From: Bugula neritina
Taxonomy: Eukaryota; Bryozoa; Gymnolaemata; Cheilostomatida; Bugulidae
Direction of reading: 5' to 3'
DNA length: 60,000 nucleotides
Assembly: GCA_964035545.1 (NCBI GenBank)
Contig: OZ037770.1
Location: 3,703,662-3,763,661, forward strand
Position 1 is the stretch's first letter; each line of letters begins with the position of its first letter. Made by a program: the position numbers and the translations under genes. The notes below the pieces were generated by a model. It made no database searches and was not told where the DNA came from. It saw only the letters and a program-made list of their open reading frames with translations. Of this stretch, positions 1 to 8,346 are shown piece by piece.

Positions 1-300
1 TTCAAACACCACAACAGTAAAGCGTGACAGCATAGCCAGTGGAGAAAACAATCATCTATACTGCTGGATCAGTGGCAACTTGTGAGTGTGTCAGAGTAGT
101 GTCTTGTTGTGTGACTCTACAAATAAATTATGAATTTGAATATACTACAAAGTTGCAAACATTGTTTTAACAAAACACAGCATTTATTTGATATTATATG
201 TAAAGCTCAAGTTGGTATAATATATATTAAATAAATTTTAGCTTTCCTTTTGGATACTCTGAAACAAAATAAAAAAATAAACCAAAATTGGGTAAAGCCA
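1..300. other. AT-rich intergenic DNA, left edge
   Basis: No reading frame with recognisable protein content, no splice-linked exon and no repeat structure was seen here. Confidence 0.5.
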
Positions 301-308
301 TGCAAACT

Positions 309-585
309 AGAGAGAGAAAGAGAGTGGGAGAGGGGGGGTGGGAGAGAAAGGTTAGGAGAGAGGATGGAAGAGAGATGGGGTAGAAGAGAGAAAGGGAGAG
401 AGTCAGAGAGATAGTGGAAAAGGGAAGAGAGAAAGGTTAGGAGAGAGAGAAGGTGGGAGAGATGGAGAGTGGGAGAAAGAGAGAAGGTGGGAGAGACAGA
501 GGGTGGGAGAGAGGGAGAGAAAGAGAGAGAGGTTGAGTGGAAAGTGTGGGAGAAAGAGACAGAGAGAGGAGTGAGAGAGCTTCCA
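309..585. repeat. Purine-rich GA microsatellite tract
   Basis: About 275 bases made almost only of G and A on the plus strand, with imperfect GAGAGAGA and GGGAGAGA units. The minus-strand open frame through it is the translation of the repeat (Ser/Leu/Phe/Pro-rich) and is not a gene. Such polypurine mirror-repeat tracts can form triplex DNA. Confidence 0.85.
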
Positions 586-1834
586 AACTAACACCATTGA
601 CTTAAAAAATGTTGATAAAAACTGCAGCAAGTCTTTAAAAACGATGCTAGCAAGTTCAAAGCTCACTATAACTTTCAAAATCAATAAAATGTCAAGTTCC
701 AAAAACTCATCTGCGAGCAAAAAATTGTTACAGAGACAACCAGGTATTGGGCAAGAGCCAGCTAATAGGAGTACCTTTTTAGATAAACTGCATGCAGGCA
801 CAGTGAGATAGCATCGGTGAGTTGTGTCTTCGTTTTAATTTCCTAAAAATGAACATAAACAAATGCTAGTAATGAAAGTTTCCAGGGTTATTAAGGGTGC
901 AATTTTATCACTAAACATCATAGCAATAGCAAAAATTGCTCAGTACAAATTTAAGAAAAATTTCTTTCATCCATTACATAATACCCGAAATCAAATCCAT
1001 TTATTCAATTCATCAAGCTGAAAAACCAAGAATAATCAGAAAGACAGTAAAATCACTTTCTAGTAAAAAACAGCTTTAGATCATAATTGTTGGGTTCAGC
1101 TCTTAAGCTAAGACACCGATGCACTGAAATACGAAAAAGATCAGCATACTTTTAAACTGTCACAAAATTTATTTTACGTGCAACAGACATTTTAAGGTCA
1201 CCCGCCACTTGCGCAGGACCACGTTGGTGAAAGGTGACCAGATATTTTAAGGTCAATCAAAATCAAGCAAAGTTCATCGTCATATTGCTTACTGCTTAAT
1301 GCTGCAGCTTATTTTTGCTTACCAAGTTTCTTTCTGCAGAATAATTGTACCTAGCTTCTCGATTTGCCATCTTTATTCCAGTCCAGGTTCAAATGACATC
1401 TTGATCGTTGCAAATATCCATGCAAGCTAAAAAATATTTATCAATCAGTACAACAACAGAAATACTTACAATGATCCAAATATTACTATTACATTACTAT
1501 AACATTACACAGTAACACTATGTTTATAATTGTAATATGGAAGCATGACTTTGTGGTAGTTTGATATGCTATAGCAAAAGGTAGAAAAATCAACTGAAAA
1601 ACCGACAGAAATAATCAAGTACAATTAACTAAAGTAAATAAACTTGCTGAATAGTAGATATTTTACTATACTTAGTGAATTGATTTACTTCCACTAGGTT
1701 TACTTTCATGATTAAATGCTTCTGTCTATTTTCCAGTTTATAGGAATATATTAAAAGTGAAACCAATTATAATTACTATTACCTTATCTAGTTTTGACTA
1801 TATATTTTTCACAAATATAAACATAGTTATATGC
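586..1834. other. Intergenic DNA left of the LTR element
   Basis: AT-rich sequence with no coding signal. A short segment near 1185-1255 is locally GC-richer and contains the 12-mer ATTTTAAGGTCA twice, about 54 bases apart. Nothing else was recognised. Confidence 0.4.
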
Positions 1835-1988
1835 GTATTGTGATAAACTTGTGGGTTGAATGTAACTTAGTGCAGAACAAGATAGGTTGAAGTAGTAGAG
1901 TTCCAAATGTTTATTATAGTATAAAAATAATGTCAACTTGTCTAGGCGAGCTCCAGTAGTAGACTGGCTTAACACCGTAACTCGCCTG

Positions 1989-1998
1989 CTTTTATATA
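1989..1998 (-). promoter_or_regulatory. LTR TATA box
   Basis: The minus strand reads TATATAAAAG. It lies downstream of the dyad array and about 75 bp upstream of an AATAAA signal (1910-1915), the usual U3-R arrangement. The equivalent site in the 5' LTR is about 9430-9439. Confidence 0.7.
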
Positions 1999-2044
1999 CA
2001 GCGAACAAAAGAACATAAAACAAAGAATCTTTTGTGTGTGTGGC

Positions 2045-2134
2045 CCGAAGTTCGGTAGCTCCGAAATTCGGCAGGCCCGAAGATCGGGGGAACCGATCTT
2101 CGGTCAAGCCGAAACTCGGAACTCCGAATTTCGG
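2045..2134. promoter_or_regulatory. Array of six 11-bp dyads in LTR U3
   Basis: Six near-palindromes start at 2045, 2061, 2077, 2093, 2109 and 2124: CCGAAGTTCGG, CCGAAATTCGG, CCGAAGATCGG, CCGATCTTCGG, CCGAAACTCGG, CCGAATTTCGG. Spacing is 16,16,16,16,15 bp, roughly one and a half helical turns. The outer CCGA and TCGG half-sites are invariant and only the centre varies. The array sits about 47 bp upstream of the TATA box in the sense direction, where an upstream activating sequence would lie. The second LTR copy carries it at 9486-9575. A role as a protein-binding array is inferred. Confidence 0.8.
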
Positions 2135-2187
2135 ACCCCAATTAACATTATTGAACAAAAGAACAAACCAAGGCATAATCTATCACA

Positions 2188-2220
2188 CACACCCCCTATC
2201 GGAAAGCATGCTTTCCGATA
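2188..2220 (-). other. Polypurine tract and 24-bp perfect palindrome next to the 3' LTR
   Basis: On the sense strand the bases abutting the 3' LTR read ATAGGGGGTG, a short purine tract suited to plus-strand priming. Directly upstream, partly overlapping, 2197-2220 is a perfect 24-bp palindrome centred on GCATGC with TATCGGAAA arms. Confidence 0.7.
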
Positions 2221-2396
2221 CGAGGGCGAATAATAACATAATAACAATGAGACAGACAATAAACAAAACAAAAAAAAGAAACAGAAGAGAGAGAACAAAG
2301 AAACAAAACAAAACAAAACACCAAGTACATAGTATAAGGGACAACGAATATGTATAACAGAGAATTGTCATGCCACCAGTCAGGGAGAGGGGGGTC
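2221..2396. other. A-rich untranslated segment between ORF3 and 3' LTR
   Basis: Low-complexity A-rich (plus strand) DNA without a reading frame. It separates the ORF3 stop at 2397 from the purine tract and is presumably 3' untranslated retroelement sequence. Confidence 0.5.
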
Positions 2397-3788
2397 TCAC
2401 TCCCTCCATGTCCCATCGTCGTTGTCGGTCTGACGTCGTTCCAGCCGGATCAGTCGTCGTCGCAATTGTGTCAGATCTTCCTCACACCGTGCCACGCGGC
2501 GCCGTAAGTGGCGCACCTCCTCTTCTAGTTGCGGTCGGGAGCGGAGTGTGTTGCGCTCCGGGTGTTGTCTGTGCTCTGGGTGGTGTCTGCTTGCCGCCGA
2601 GGAGCGGGGGTCCAGGTCCGATGTACCGGGTCTGGCACCATCCCCGACCCTTGTCAGCATGACCCGAAGAGGCTGGGTGGCTGCTGGTTGGAGGGCGGCG
2701 GCGGGTTCTCCGTCTTCTTCTTGAATTGCTCTGCACGCCGGAAACCCTTGGCCGAGGGTGGCACGCTTGTGGGGGTCCGCGACGTGCGGCAGGATGAGGT
2801 CCCGGAACTCCGGAAATGTGGCCTGATCCACGGTGAACACGTGACCTGGGTGGCAGCGCGAGATGCGCTGGTGGCGCAGCACATAATCCCGCTGGTAGGA
2901 GTATTCGCCGCAAGGGCAGAATACGTTGATGAAATGTTGTGGGGCGTGAACACGCAACCGCCGGGAGGAGGAGAATTTCCTCCGACATTGCCGGCAGATG
3001 CGGTTGCCCGCTGCCCCGCATGCTTCACTAATCTTCTGATTAGTGTCGCGAGAGACCCAGGACTGGCGGGCGACCAGTGCCTGGGGTAGAGCCAAGGTGG
3101 GGGTGTCACCGTCTTCAGCTCGAGTAGAGGAGGGCACACCGCATAGTATTCCCTGTTCCTCCCCGGCGGCTAATTGTAGCTCAACTGGGTTGGCGACAGG
3201 GTCACTATTCATGGTGGATAGCACCTCAGTTCGGTCTGTGGCGACCCGCGGGCTGCAAGGAGCCGTCACGGGGGCTGGTGGAGGGGGGGAGTCGACTCGA
3301 CTGACCTCCACCTCATCACACTCCATTGCAGTGTCTACAATAGACAGCAGAGGCCGAGTAAGGCCGGTCTCGCCGTCGCCGAAATTCGGCATCGCCTTAT
3401 AGGGTACTTTGTGGGTGGTAGGGAGCCGAGGTGAGTCATGGAGAGTGACTGACCCTATGTCCTGGTCTAATAAAAACTCATTTAGAGAGTCTTCTCCAAA
3501 ACTCACATCGACTTCCTCCGTTAATAAATTAGATTCTAACAAATCTAAACTAGCCCAATTAATTACAGTTGAGTCAGACTCCGGTACGGGAGGCTCTGAC
3601 TCTAATGAAATACCTGTGTTTGTAGTGTTGTTACCGGGAAGAGTAATACCCATATCCAATTCGTGATTAATTCGATTACAAGTTTCAGCTTTAAAATTGC
3701 GTGTTACTAGTGGGTTAGTAGTAGTGCAAATGGCCGAGCCTCGTGTTTCAATATTTTTACCTGCTACGCGATCGTGGGGAATTCCCAT
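2397..3788 (-). CDS. ORF3: C2H2 zinc-finger, leucine-zipper protein of the LTR element
   Basis: The first ATG is at 3788, giving 463 residues; an upstream in-frame TTG at 3815 would add 9. With the TTG-based count (472): residues 88-128 are acidic and hydrophobic (DLLESNLL, LNEFLLDQD), like an activation domain. A Pro/Ser-rich linker follows. A classical finger uses C274, C277, H290, H294. A variant finger follows at C300, C302, H315, H322. The segment 430-462 has L/V/C at perfect 4-3 heptad spacing (430, 434, 437, 441, 444, 448, 451, 455, 458), a leucine zipper. No signal peptide or membrane segment is seen, so this is not an envelope. It follows pol after 104 bp, in a different frame. A dyad identical to the U3 site type lies 39 bp upstream of the ATG. 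Function as a self-encoded dimeric transcription factor is inferred. Confidence 0.8.
   Translation of the reverse strand: MGIPHDRVAGKNIETRGSAICTTTNPLVTRNFKAETCNRINHELDMGITLPGNNTTNTGISLESEPPVPESDSTVINWASLDLLESNLLTEEVDVSFGEDSLNEFLLDQDIGSVTLHDSPRLPTTHKVPYKAMPNFGDGETGLTRPLLSIVDTAMECDEVEVSRVDSPPPPAPVTAPCSPRVATDRTEVLSTMNSDPVANPVELQLAAGEEQGILCGVPSSTRAEDGDTPTLALPQALVARQSWVSRDTNQKISEACGAAGNRICRQCRRKFSSSRRLRVHAPQHFINVFCPCGEYSYQRDYVLRHQRISRCHPGHVFTVDQATFPEFRDLILPHVADPHKRATLGQGFPACRAIQEEDGEPAAALQPAATQPLRVMLTRVGDGARPGTSDLDPRSSAASRHHPEHRQHPERNTLRSRPQLEEEVRHLRRRVARCEEDLTQLRRRLIRLERRQTDNDDGTWRE
3379..3389. promoter_or_regulatory. Internal dyad within ORF3
   Basis: CCGAAATTCGG, a perfect 11-bp dyad identical to the second U3 site (2061-2071), lies inside the ORF3 coding sequence. 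It may be a coding coincidence or an internal binding site. Confidence 0.4.
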
Positions 3789-3826
3789 CGAGTTTTGAAG
3801 GGACAACTCAGACAATCGCGTGCCCT

Positions 3827-3837
3827 CCGAATTTCGG
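3827..3837. promoter_or_regulatory. Dyad between pol and ORF3
   Basis: CCGAATTTCGG, identical to the sixth U3 site, lies in the 104-bp gap between the pol stop (3893) and the ORF3 ATG (3788). The position suits a site controlling an ORF3-specific transcript, but no TATA box was recognised beside it. Confidence 0.45.
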
Positions 3838-3892
3838 TTTGCAACTGTTCCTTTTTGTAGTGATTCTCCAGGAGGTTGGAAGAATTTACTAA

Positions 3893-6800
3893 CTAAGGAG
3901 GAGTAATGGCCCTGGACAGATGGATTCCCACTTGGGGGGGGGGCAACCCTAGGTGTCCTATGTGATAGTCTGCCAGATATCTGGGTGGTTTCCTCGCTCG
4001 CTGGCTCCTTTCCAGCGGTGTGGGTGCTGGTGGTGCCAGTTGCTCCTCAGTTGCCACCGTAGGGGGGTCCCCGCCTTCACCCGTAATACGGGTGGGGGTG
4101 TCCTCCCCCCAGAGGGGTGGTGGCTCTGGGGCGTGTTGCTGCTGCTGCTCCTGCCTCTGTTGTTGTTCCAACTGTTCTCGTAGGGCAGCCTGCTCCTGCT
4201 CTGCCTCCCTTCGGATGACAATTTCCACCTCCCGGGGCCGGGTGGCTCTCCCCCGCTGGTTAGGCTGGCGGTTGGGCTCCAGGAGGGGTGGAGCCTGACC
4301 CACCGCGTCTGGGCTGGCATGGTATGGTTTCAGGCGCTGTTCGCTCTGGACTGAGACCTGTCCAGAGCGCTCCACACGGTATGTGTGGTTGGCCAGCACC
4401 TCCACCACGCAGTAGGGACCCACGAACTTGGGCTGAAGTTTAGCCGACTGTCCGCGTCGCCTACGATAGCTCACCATCCAGACCCAGTCTCCCACCTGAT
4501 ACAATGGGGGCTCTTCTGAGTCCTCTGTGCGGATCTGCCACTGCTGGGCCCGCAGTGCATCATGGGCTTTACCCATGATCTCTGTCAGTCTTTCGACGTA
4601 CTCATGTACCGGCGATTCGGGGGCGGGAACGTGGTATGTCAGGTGTTCCGGAACCCGCGTTTCCCGGCCTAGCATCAGGAAGTTTGGGGTCTCCTGTGTG
4701 GTGGAGTGTGGTGTGCTGCGGTAAGCCCGCATGATTTGTGGCAGCACCACGTCCCATTCTTCCTGACCTCGACCAAGGAGCAGGCTCCTGAGGGCGTCAC
4801 CCAACATCCTGTTGTTCCGCTCGACGACTCCGTTCCCTTGTGGGTGATATGGGGTGGTCCGACTCTGGTTCACCCCCCATATCCGGCAGAGGTCTCCCAT
4901 GAGCTGGGACTGGAACTGGGCGCCCTGGTCCGTATGTATCTGCTCGGGCAAACCGAGGTAACAGAACACATGTTGGTCCAGGGTCCGGGCCACCGTGGGG
5001 GCAGTTGCGTCTGGGATAGCCAGAGCATCCGCCCACCGGGTAAAGTGGTCCGTGAGCACCAGTATCCAGGTGTTCCCTCTGGCGGATAACGGCATAGGCC
5101 CGACAAGGTCTACCGCCACTACTTGCCACGGTCGACCAGCGTACAGCCGGCGTCGACCAGTGGTTTCCGTGGGGCGGCCATGCTTGCTAGCTTGGCAGAC
5201 CTCGCATTGCCGTACCCGCAGTCGTACGTCCCGAGTCATTCCGGGCCAATACCAACGCAGCCGCAGACACCTGATGACCCGACTGACTCCAGAATGAGCC
5301 TGCTTATGGGTGTCCCAGATCAGTTCCCGTCGGAGGGCGCGTGGACAGACGACGCGGTCCCTCTCCTGCTGACGGTTGTCTGCTGCTAACGTTATCATCA
5401 GGAGGCCATCAGGACTGACCTTGAGGGCATCCCAGCGACGACAGAGGAGTTGGAACTCAACGTCTCCCTGCCGCTGCTGTTCCTCGCTAGGTCGTCGGCC
5501 CTCCTTCTTGGCCCGGAAAATGTCCGCTACCGGGCCGGGTAGCGTCTCCTGGAGTCGGCACAGCTCCTTGACATTCTGGTACAGAGTGGGGTTGGCGTGA
5601 AGCGCCTGGACGTCGTCTGAGTGGGTTTCGGTCCGAAGATGGCCGTGCTCCCACCGATAGACGGCGCCCTCCCCTAACTCTGTTTCCACGTCAAGGCGAG
5701 CGGGTCCCCCGTCCCGTTTTTCAATGTGCAGGCATTGCTTACAGTCTTCTACCGGCCGGCGGCTCATGCCGTCGGCGTTTCCGTGCTTCCGGCCAGCACG
5801 GTGTTCTATCCGGTAAGAGAACTCGGCAAGAATCTCTAGCCAACGAGCTACCTGGCTCGAGGGCTCCGCACGTTTACACAGCCATATCAGTGATGCATGG
5901 TCTGTTCGCAAACGGAACGTTCTCCCATACAGATATGGCCGAAAGTGCTTGACCGCCTTGACTACTGCTAGGAGTTCCTTCCTAGTGGTGCAGTAGTTCT
6001 TCTCGGCGGCCGCGAGAGTCTTGCTGTAGTAAGCCACGACCACCTCACTTCCACCCTGGACTTGAGACAGGACAGCTCCCACGCTGTGGTCACTGGCGTC
6101 GGTGTCCAGGATGTACTCCTTGGCTGGATCAGTATACGCCAGAATTGGCGCCTCCATTAGCCGTTGCTTGAGGTGGTCGAATGCCTGCTGCTCCTCCTGC
6201 GTCCACTGCCACCGGACCCCTTTTGCGGTCAGCCGATTTAACGGCTGAGCCACTCCTGCGAAGCCAGGTATGTACTGCCGGTAGTACCCTACTAGGCCCA
6301 AGAATGCGCGCAACTCAGGGAGGTCACGGGGGACAGTCCACTGCTTCACAGCCTGTACCTTCTCTGGGTCGGTAGCGACCCCATCACGGCCCACCACATG
6401 GCCCAGGTACGTGACTTCCGGCTGCAAGAGTGCACACTTGGAGGGCTTCAGCTTGAGTCCAGCTGCCCGGAGGCGGTCAAAGACCTCCCGCAGACGACTG
6501 ACATGAGTCGAAAAGTCTGGCGAGATGACAATGACGTCGTCCAGATAGATGAGGAGGGTCTTCCAGTGTAATCCACTGAGGACCTGCTCCATGAGCCGTT
6601 GGAAAGTTGCCGGGGCGGACGTTAGTCCAAATGGCAGTACTTTCCACTTCCAGAGCCCGTCGCGAGTAATGAATGCTGCTTTGTCCTGGGCATCAGGACT
6701 GAGAGGCACTTGCCAGTACCCGCTAAGCAGATCCAAAGTACTGAAGTACTTGCTACCCGCGAGGGCATCCAGAGACTCATCTATCCGTGGGAGAGGGTAG

Positions 6801-7591
6801 GCGTCTTGGATGGTAACGCTGTTGAGTCTGCGGTAGTCCACACAGAACCTCCAGCTACCATCTTTCTTCTTGACCAGGACTACTGGAGAGCTCCACGCAC
6901 CGTGGGCAGGCTCAATCAGATCCCGGTCGAGAAGATCCTGTACCTGTCGGCTCACCTCCTTCTCCTTCTCCGGGCCTAGACGCCGGGTAGGCTGCCTGAT
7001 GGGAGTGGTGCCGGCTGCCAGGGGTATCTCGTGGGAGATGACCTTGGTCAGCCCCATGTCTCTATCTCCACGACTGAAGACATCACTGTACTCCGCAAGT
7101 AGTTGAGCCAGTACTTGGCGTTCAGTACTACTTGTACAGTTTCCACACGCCCCATCATACAGGTCAGCCATATGCTCCGGGACTGCTCCTCGTCTGGTGT
7201 GAGGGGGGTTCCCCTGGGTGTCGGCCACTGTCTCCAGTGCCGGACCCACATCCGCTTCCTGGATGGAGTGGTACTTCCCCACCAGCGCTCCAGCCGATAA
7301 TCGGACAGGTTCCGTGAAGGGGTTGATGCACTGCACGAGGAGCTCCTGCCGACAATCTAGCCGATTCAGGCTGTTTGCTAGTCGGATCGCTCCGTGCGTT
7401 CCCTCAACCACCCCAGGCCGGCGATCCCCTTGCAGTTGACTCTGCAGCGAAGAGTCGCCTGGGATCTTCCCGGAACCGTGCAGTCCCGCACTACCTGGAC
7501 TCCGCCCACCAAGGGCCTTCCGAACTTGTCGACGCAGACAAGCTCCTTCCCAGCCATCACCACCACTGACTTCTGGAAATCCATGTGACAC
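3893..7591 (-). CDS. pol: Pol: reverse transcriptase, RNase H and integrase
   Basis: The open frame has 1232 codons. Real Pol similarity starts near 7411 (residue about 60), and the first 60 residues are overlap with protease in another frame. RT: D287 in the STLDLLSGY block and the YLDDV box at 349-353. RNase H: DTD at 496-498, E539, D564. Integrase: zinc-binding H762, H766, C796, C799, then D828, D888 and E924, which is D,D-35-E spacing. A GPY module sits at 1058-1060. The tail (about 1120-1210) is Gln/Glu-rich and coiled-coil-like. All catalytic residues are present. The protein would replicate the element RNA and insert the copy. Expression must follow from the upstream frames, since no ATG start fits. 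Confidence 0.95.
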   Translation of the reverse strand: MSHGFPEVSGGDGWEGACLRRQVRKALGGRSPGSAGLHGSGKIPGDSSLQSQLQGDRRPGVVEGTHGAIRLANSLNRLDCRQELLVQCINPFTEPVRLSAGALVGKYHSIQEADVGPALETVADTQGNPPHTRRGAVPEHMADLYDGACGNCTSSTERQVLAQLLAEYSDVFSRGDRDMGLTKVISHEIPLAAGTTPIRQPTRRLGPEKEKEVSRQVQDLLDRDLIEPAHGAWSSPVVLVKKKDGSWRFCVDYRRLNSVTIQDAYPLPRIDESLDALAGSKYFSTLDLLSGYWQVPLSPDAQDKAAFITRDGLWKWKVLPFGLTSAPATFQRLMEQVLSGLHWKTLLIYLDDVIVISPDFSTHVSRLREVFDRLRAAGLKLKPSKCALLQPEVTYLGHVVGRDGVATDPEKVQAVKQWTVPRDLPELRAFLGLVGYYRQYIPGFAGVAQPLNRLTAKGVRWQWTQEEQQAFDHLKQRLMEAPILAYTDPAKEYILDTDASDHSVGAVLSQVQGGSEVVVAYYSKTLAAAEKNYCTTRKELLAVVKAVKHFRPYLYGRTFRLRTDHASLIWLCKRAEPSSQVARWLEILAEFSYRIEHRAGRKHGNADGMSRRPVEDCKQCLHIEKRDGGPARLDVETELGEGAVYRWEHGHLRTETHSDDVQALHANPTLYQNVKELCRLQETLPGPVADIFRAKKEGRRPSEEQQRQGDVEFQLLCRRWDALKVSPDGLLMITLAADNRQQERDRVVCPRALRRELIWDTHKQAHSGVSRVIRCLRLRWYWPGMTRDVRLRVRQCEVCQASKHGRPTETTGRRRLYAGRPWQVVAVDLVGPMPLSARGNTWILVLTDHFTRWADALAIPDATAPTVARTLDQHVFCYLGLPEQIHTDQGAQFQSQLMGDLCRIWGVNQSRTTPYHPQGNGVVERNNRMLGDALRSLLLGRGQEEWDVVLPQIMRAYRSTPHSTTQETPNFLMLGRETRVPEHLTYHVPAPESPVHEYVERLTEIMGKAHDALRAQQWQIRTEDSEEPPLYQVGDWVWMVSYRRRRGQSAKLQPKFVGPYCVVEVLANHTYRVERSGQVSVQSEQRLKPYHASPDAVGQAPPLLEPNRQPNQRGRATRPREVEIVIRREAEQEQAALREQLEQQQRQEQQQQHAPEPPPLWGEDTPTRITGEGGDPPTVATEEQLAPPAPTPLERSQRARKPPRYLADYHIGHLGLPPPQVGIHLSRAITPP

Positions 7592-8346
7592 TGGTGTTTC
7601 TCCAGAAACGGCATTCCCAGGATGGCGTCCTCCTTCAGCTGGCTGACTATGAACGTCTCGTGAATTGCTTGATCACGGACGCGTCCAGGTAGTGAAATGA
7701 CGCCGTAGAAAGGAATGCATGATCCGTCCGCCAACGTACCATGCGCACCTTCATACGGCTCGAGGCTCGCCCGCTCTCGTGCACCAAGAGTGTCAAAGAG
7801 ACGCCTACTCAGCAGGTTGGTAGTGCACCCAGTATCCAGTAGGAATGTGGCAGCTTTACCCGAAATCTTTCCGGGCAGAAAGTAGCTGCTTCCATACGGC
7901 TGGGCGCTCCTGGAGCGGTCAGTCTCTGGGGGAGACACAACTTGGGTCCGCACAGCGGGCCTCCTCTTTGTCTTAGAGACAACGGGGGTTTTCTGAGGTC
8001 GGGAGGGTAGCTTGGGGTACTCTTGCGAGTAAGCTGAATCCTCCTCCACAACCTCCTCGGGCAACCCCGCGAACCGGTTCTGGAGTGGCCAGGCCGGAGG
8101 ATCGGGTAGACCTTGCGGTCTCCGAGATCTCCGAGGTGCCTGCCATCCTGCTTCTTCTAGCTGCATCCGGGTCTCGAGTGACACGGCCGGAGGATCGGGT
8201 AGACCTTGCGGTCTCCGAGGTCTCCGTGGCCTCTGCCACTCGGTATCGGCAGACCCTGTGGAGGTCTCTTCTCCTCTTCGAGTCCTATCCCGGATGGGAT
8301 TGGCGTGAGGCCCACGGTTGGCGGAAGTTACCGTGAGCCTTGGGTG
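7378..8346 (-). CDS. Retroelement aspartic protease frame
   Basis: This frame is open from the slippery site at 8346-8352 down to a TAG at 7378 and is -1 relative to gag. The catalytic motif LLDTGC (DTG at residues 117-119 counted from a GTG at 8184) is followed by ILGMPFL about 70 residues later, the paired hydrophobic-Gly motif of retropepsins. The N-terminal linker is Pro/Arg-rich and carries a 93-bp direct repeat. After about codon 250 similarity moves to the pol frame while this frame ends in unrelated codons and TAG. Protease and RT are thus separated by a -1 discontinuity near the four-base G run at 7411-7414. Confidence 0.85.
   Translation of the reverse strand, partial: HPRLTVTSANRGPHANPIRDRTRRGEETSTGSADTEWQRPRRPRRPQGLPDPPAVSLETRMQLEEAGWQAPRRSRRPQGLPDPPAWPLQNRFAGLPEEVVEEDSAYSQEYPKLPSRPQKTPVVSKTKRRPAVRTQVVSPPETDRSRSAQPYGSSYFLPGKISGKAATFLLDTGCTTNLLSRRLFDTLGARERASLEPYEGAHGTLADGSCIPFYGVISLPGRVRDQAIHETFIVSQLKEDAILGMPFLEKHQCHMDFQKSVVVMAGKELVCVDKFGRPLVGGVQVVRDCTVPGRSQATLRCRVNCKGIAGLGWLRERTERSD
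8091..8235 (-). repeat. 93-bp-offset direct repeat in the gag-protease linker
   Basis: A segment beginning GGCCGGAGGATCGGG occurs at about 8092 and again at about 8185, with about 45 nearly identical bases including CTTGCGGTCTCCGAG. The offset of 93 bp is 31 codons, so the frame is kept. It duplicates a Pro/Arg-rich linker segment. Confidence 0.75.

Larger units (their letters stand above)
1839..2187 (-). repeat. 3' LTR of the gypsy-type element
   Basis: 349 bp, beginning TGTGATAAAC and ending TCTATCACA, with 7-bp inverted ends (TGTGATA/TATCACA). On the sense (minus) strand, U3 holds six dyads at 2045-2134, then a TATA box (TATATAAAAG) at about 1989-1998, then AATAAA at 1910-1915. It matches the copy at 9280-9628 base for base as far as can be read by eye. 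Confidence 0.95.

Noticed and set aside
403-801. 132-codon minus-strand frame rich in Leu, Ser and Pro
   Set aside because: Mostly translation of the GA-rich polypurine tract.
2408-3666. Several plus-strand frames opposite ORF3 and pol
   Set aside because: Shadow frames in GC-rich coding DNA; the minus-strand products have clear domains.
2397-3788. ORF3 as a retroviral-type envelope
   Set aside because: No signal peptide, no transmembrane helix, no fusion peptide. Zinc fingers and a zipper argue for a nuclear or nucleic-acid-binding protein.
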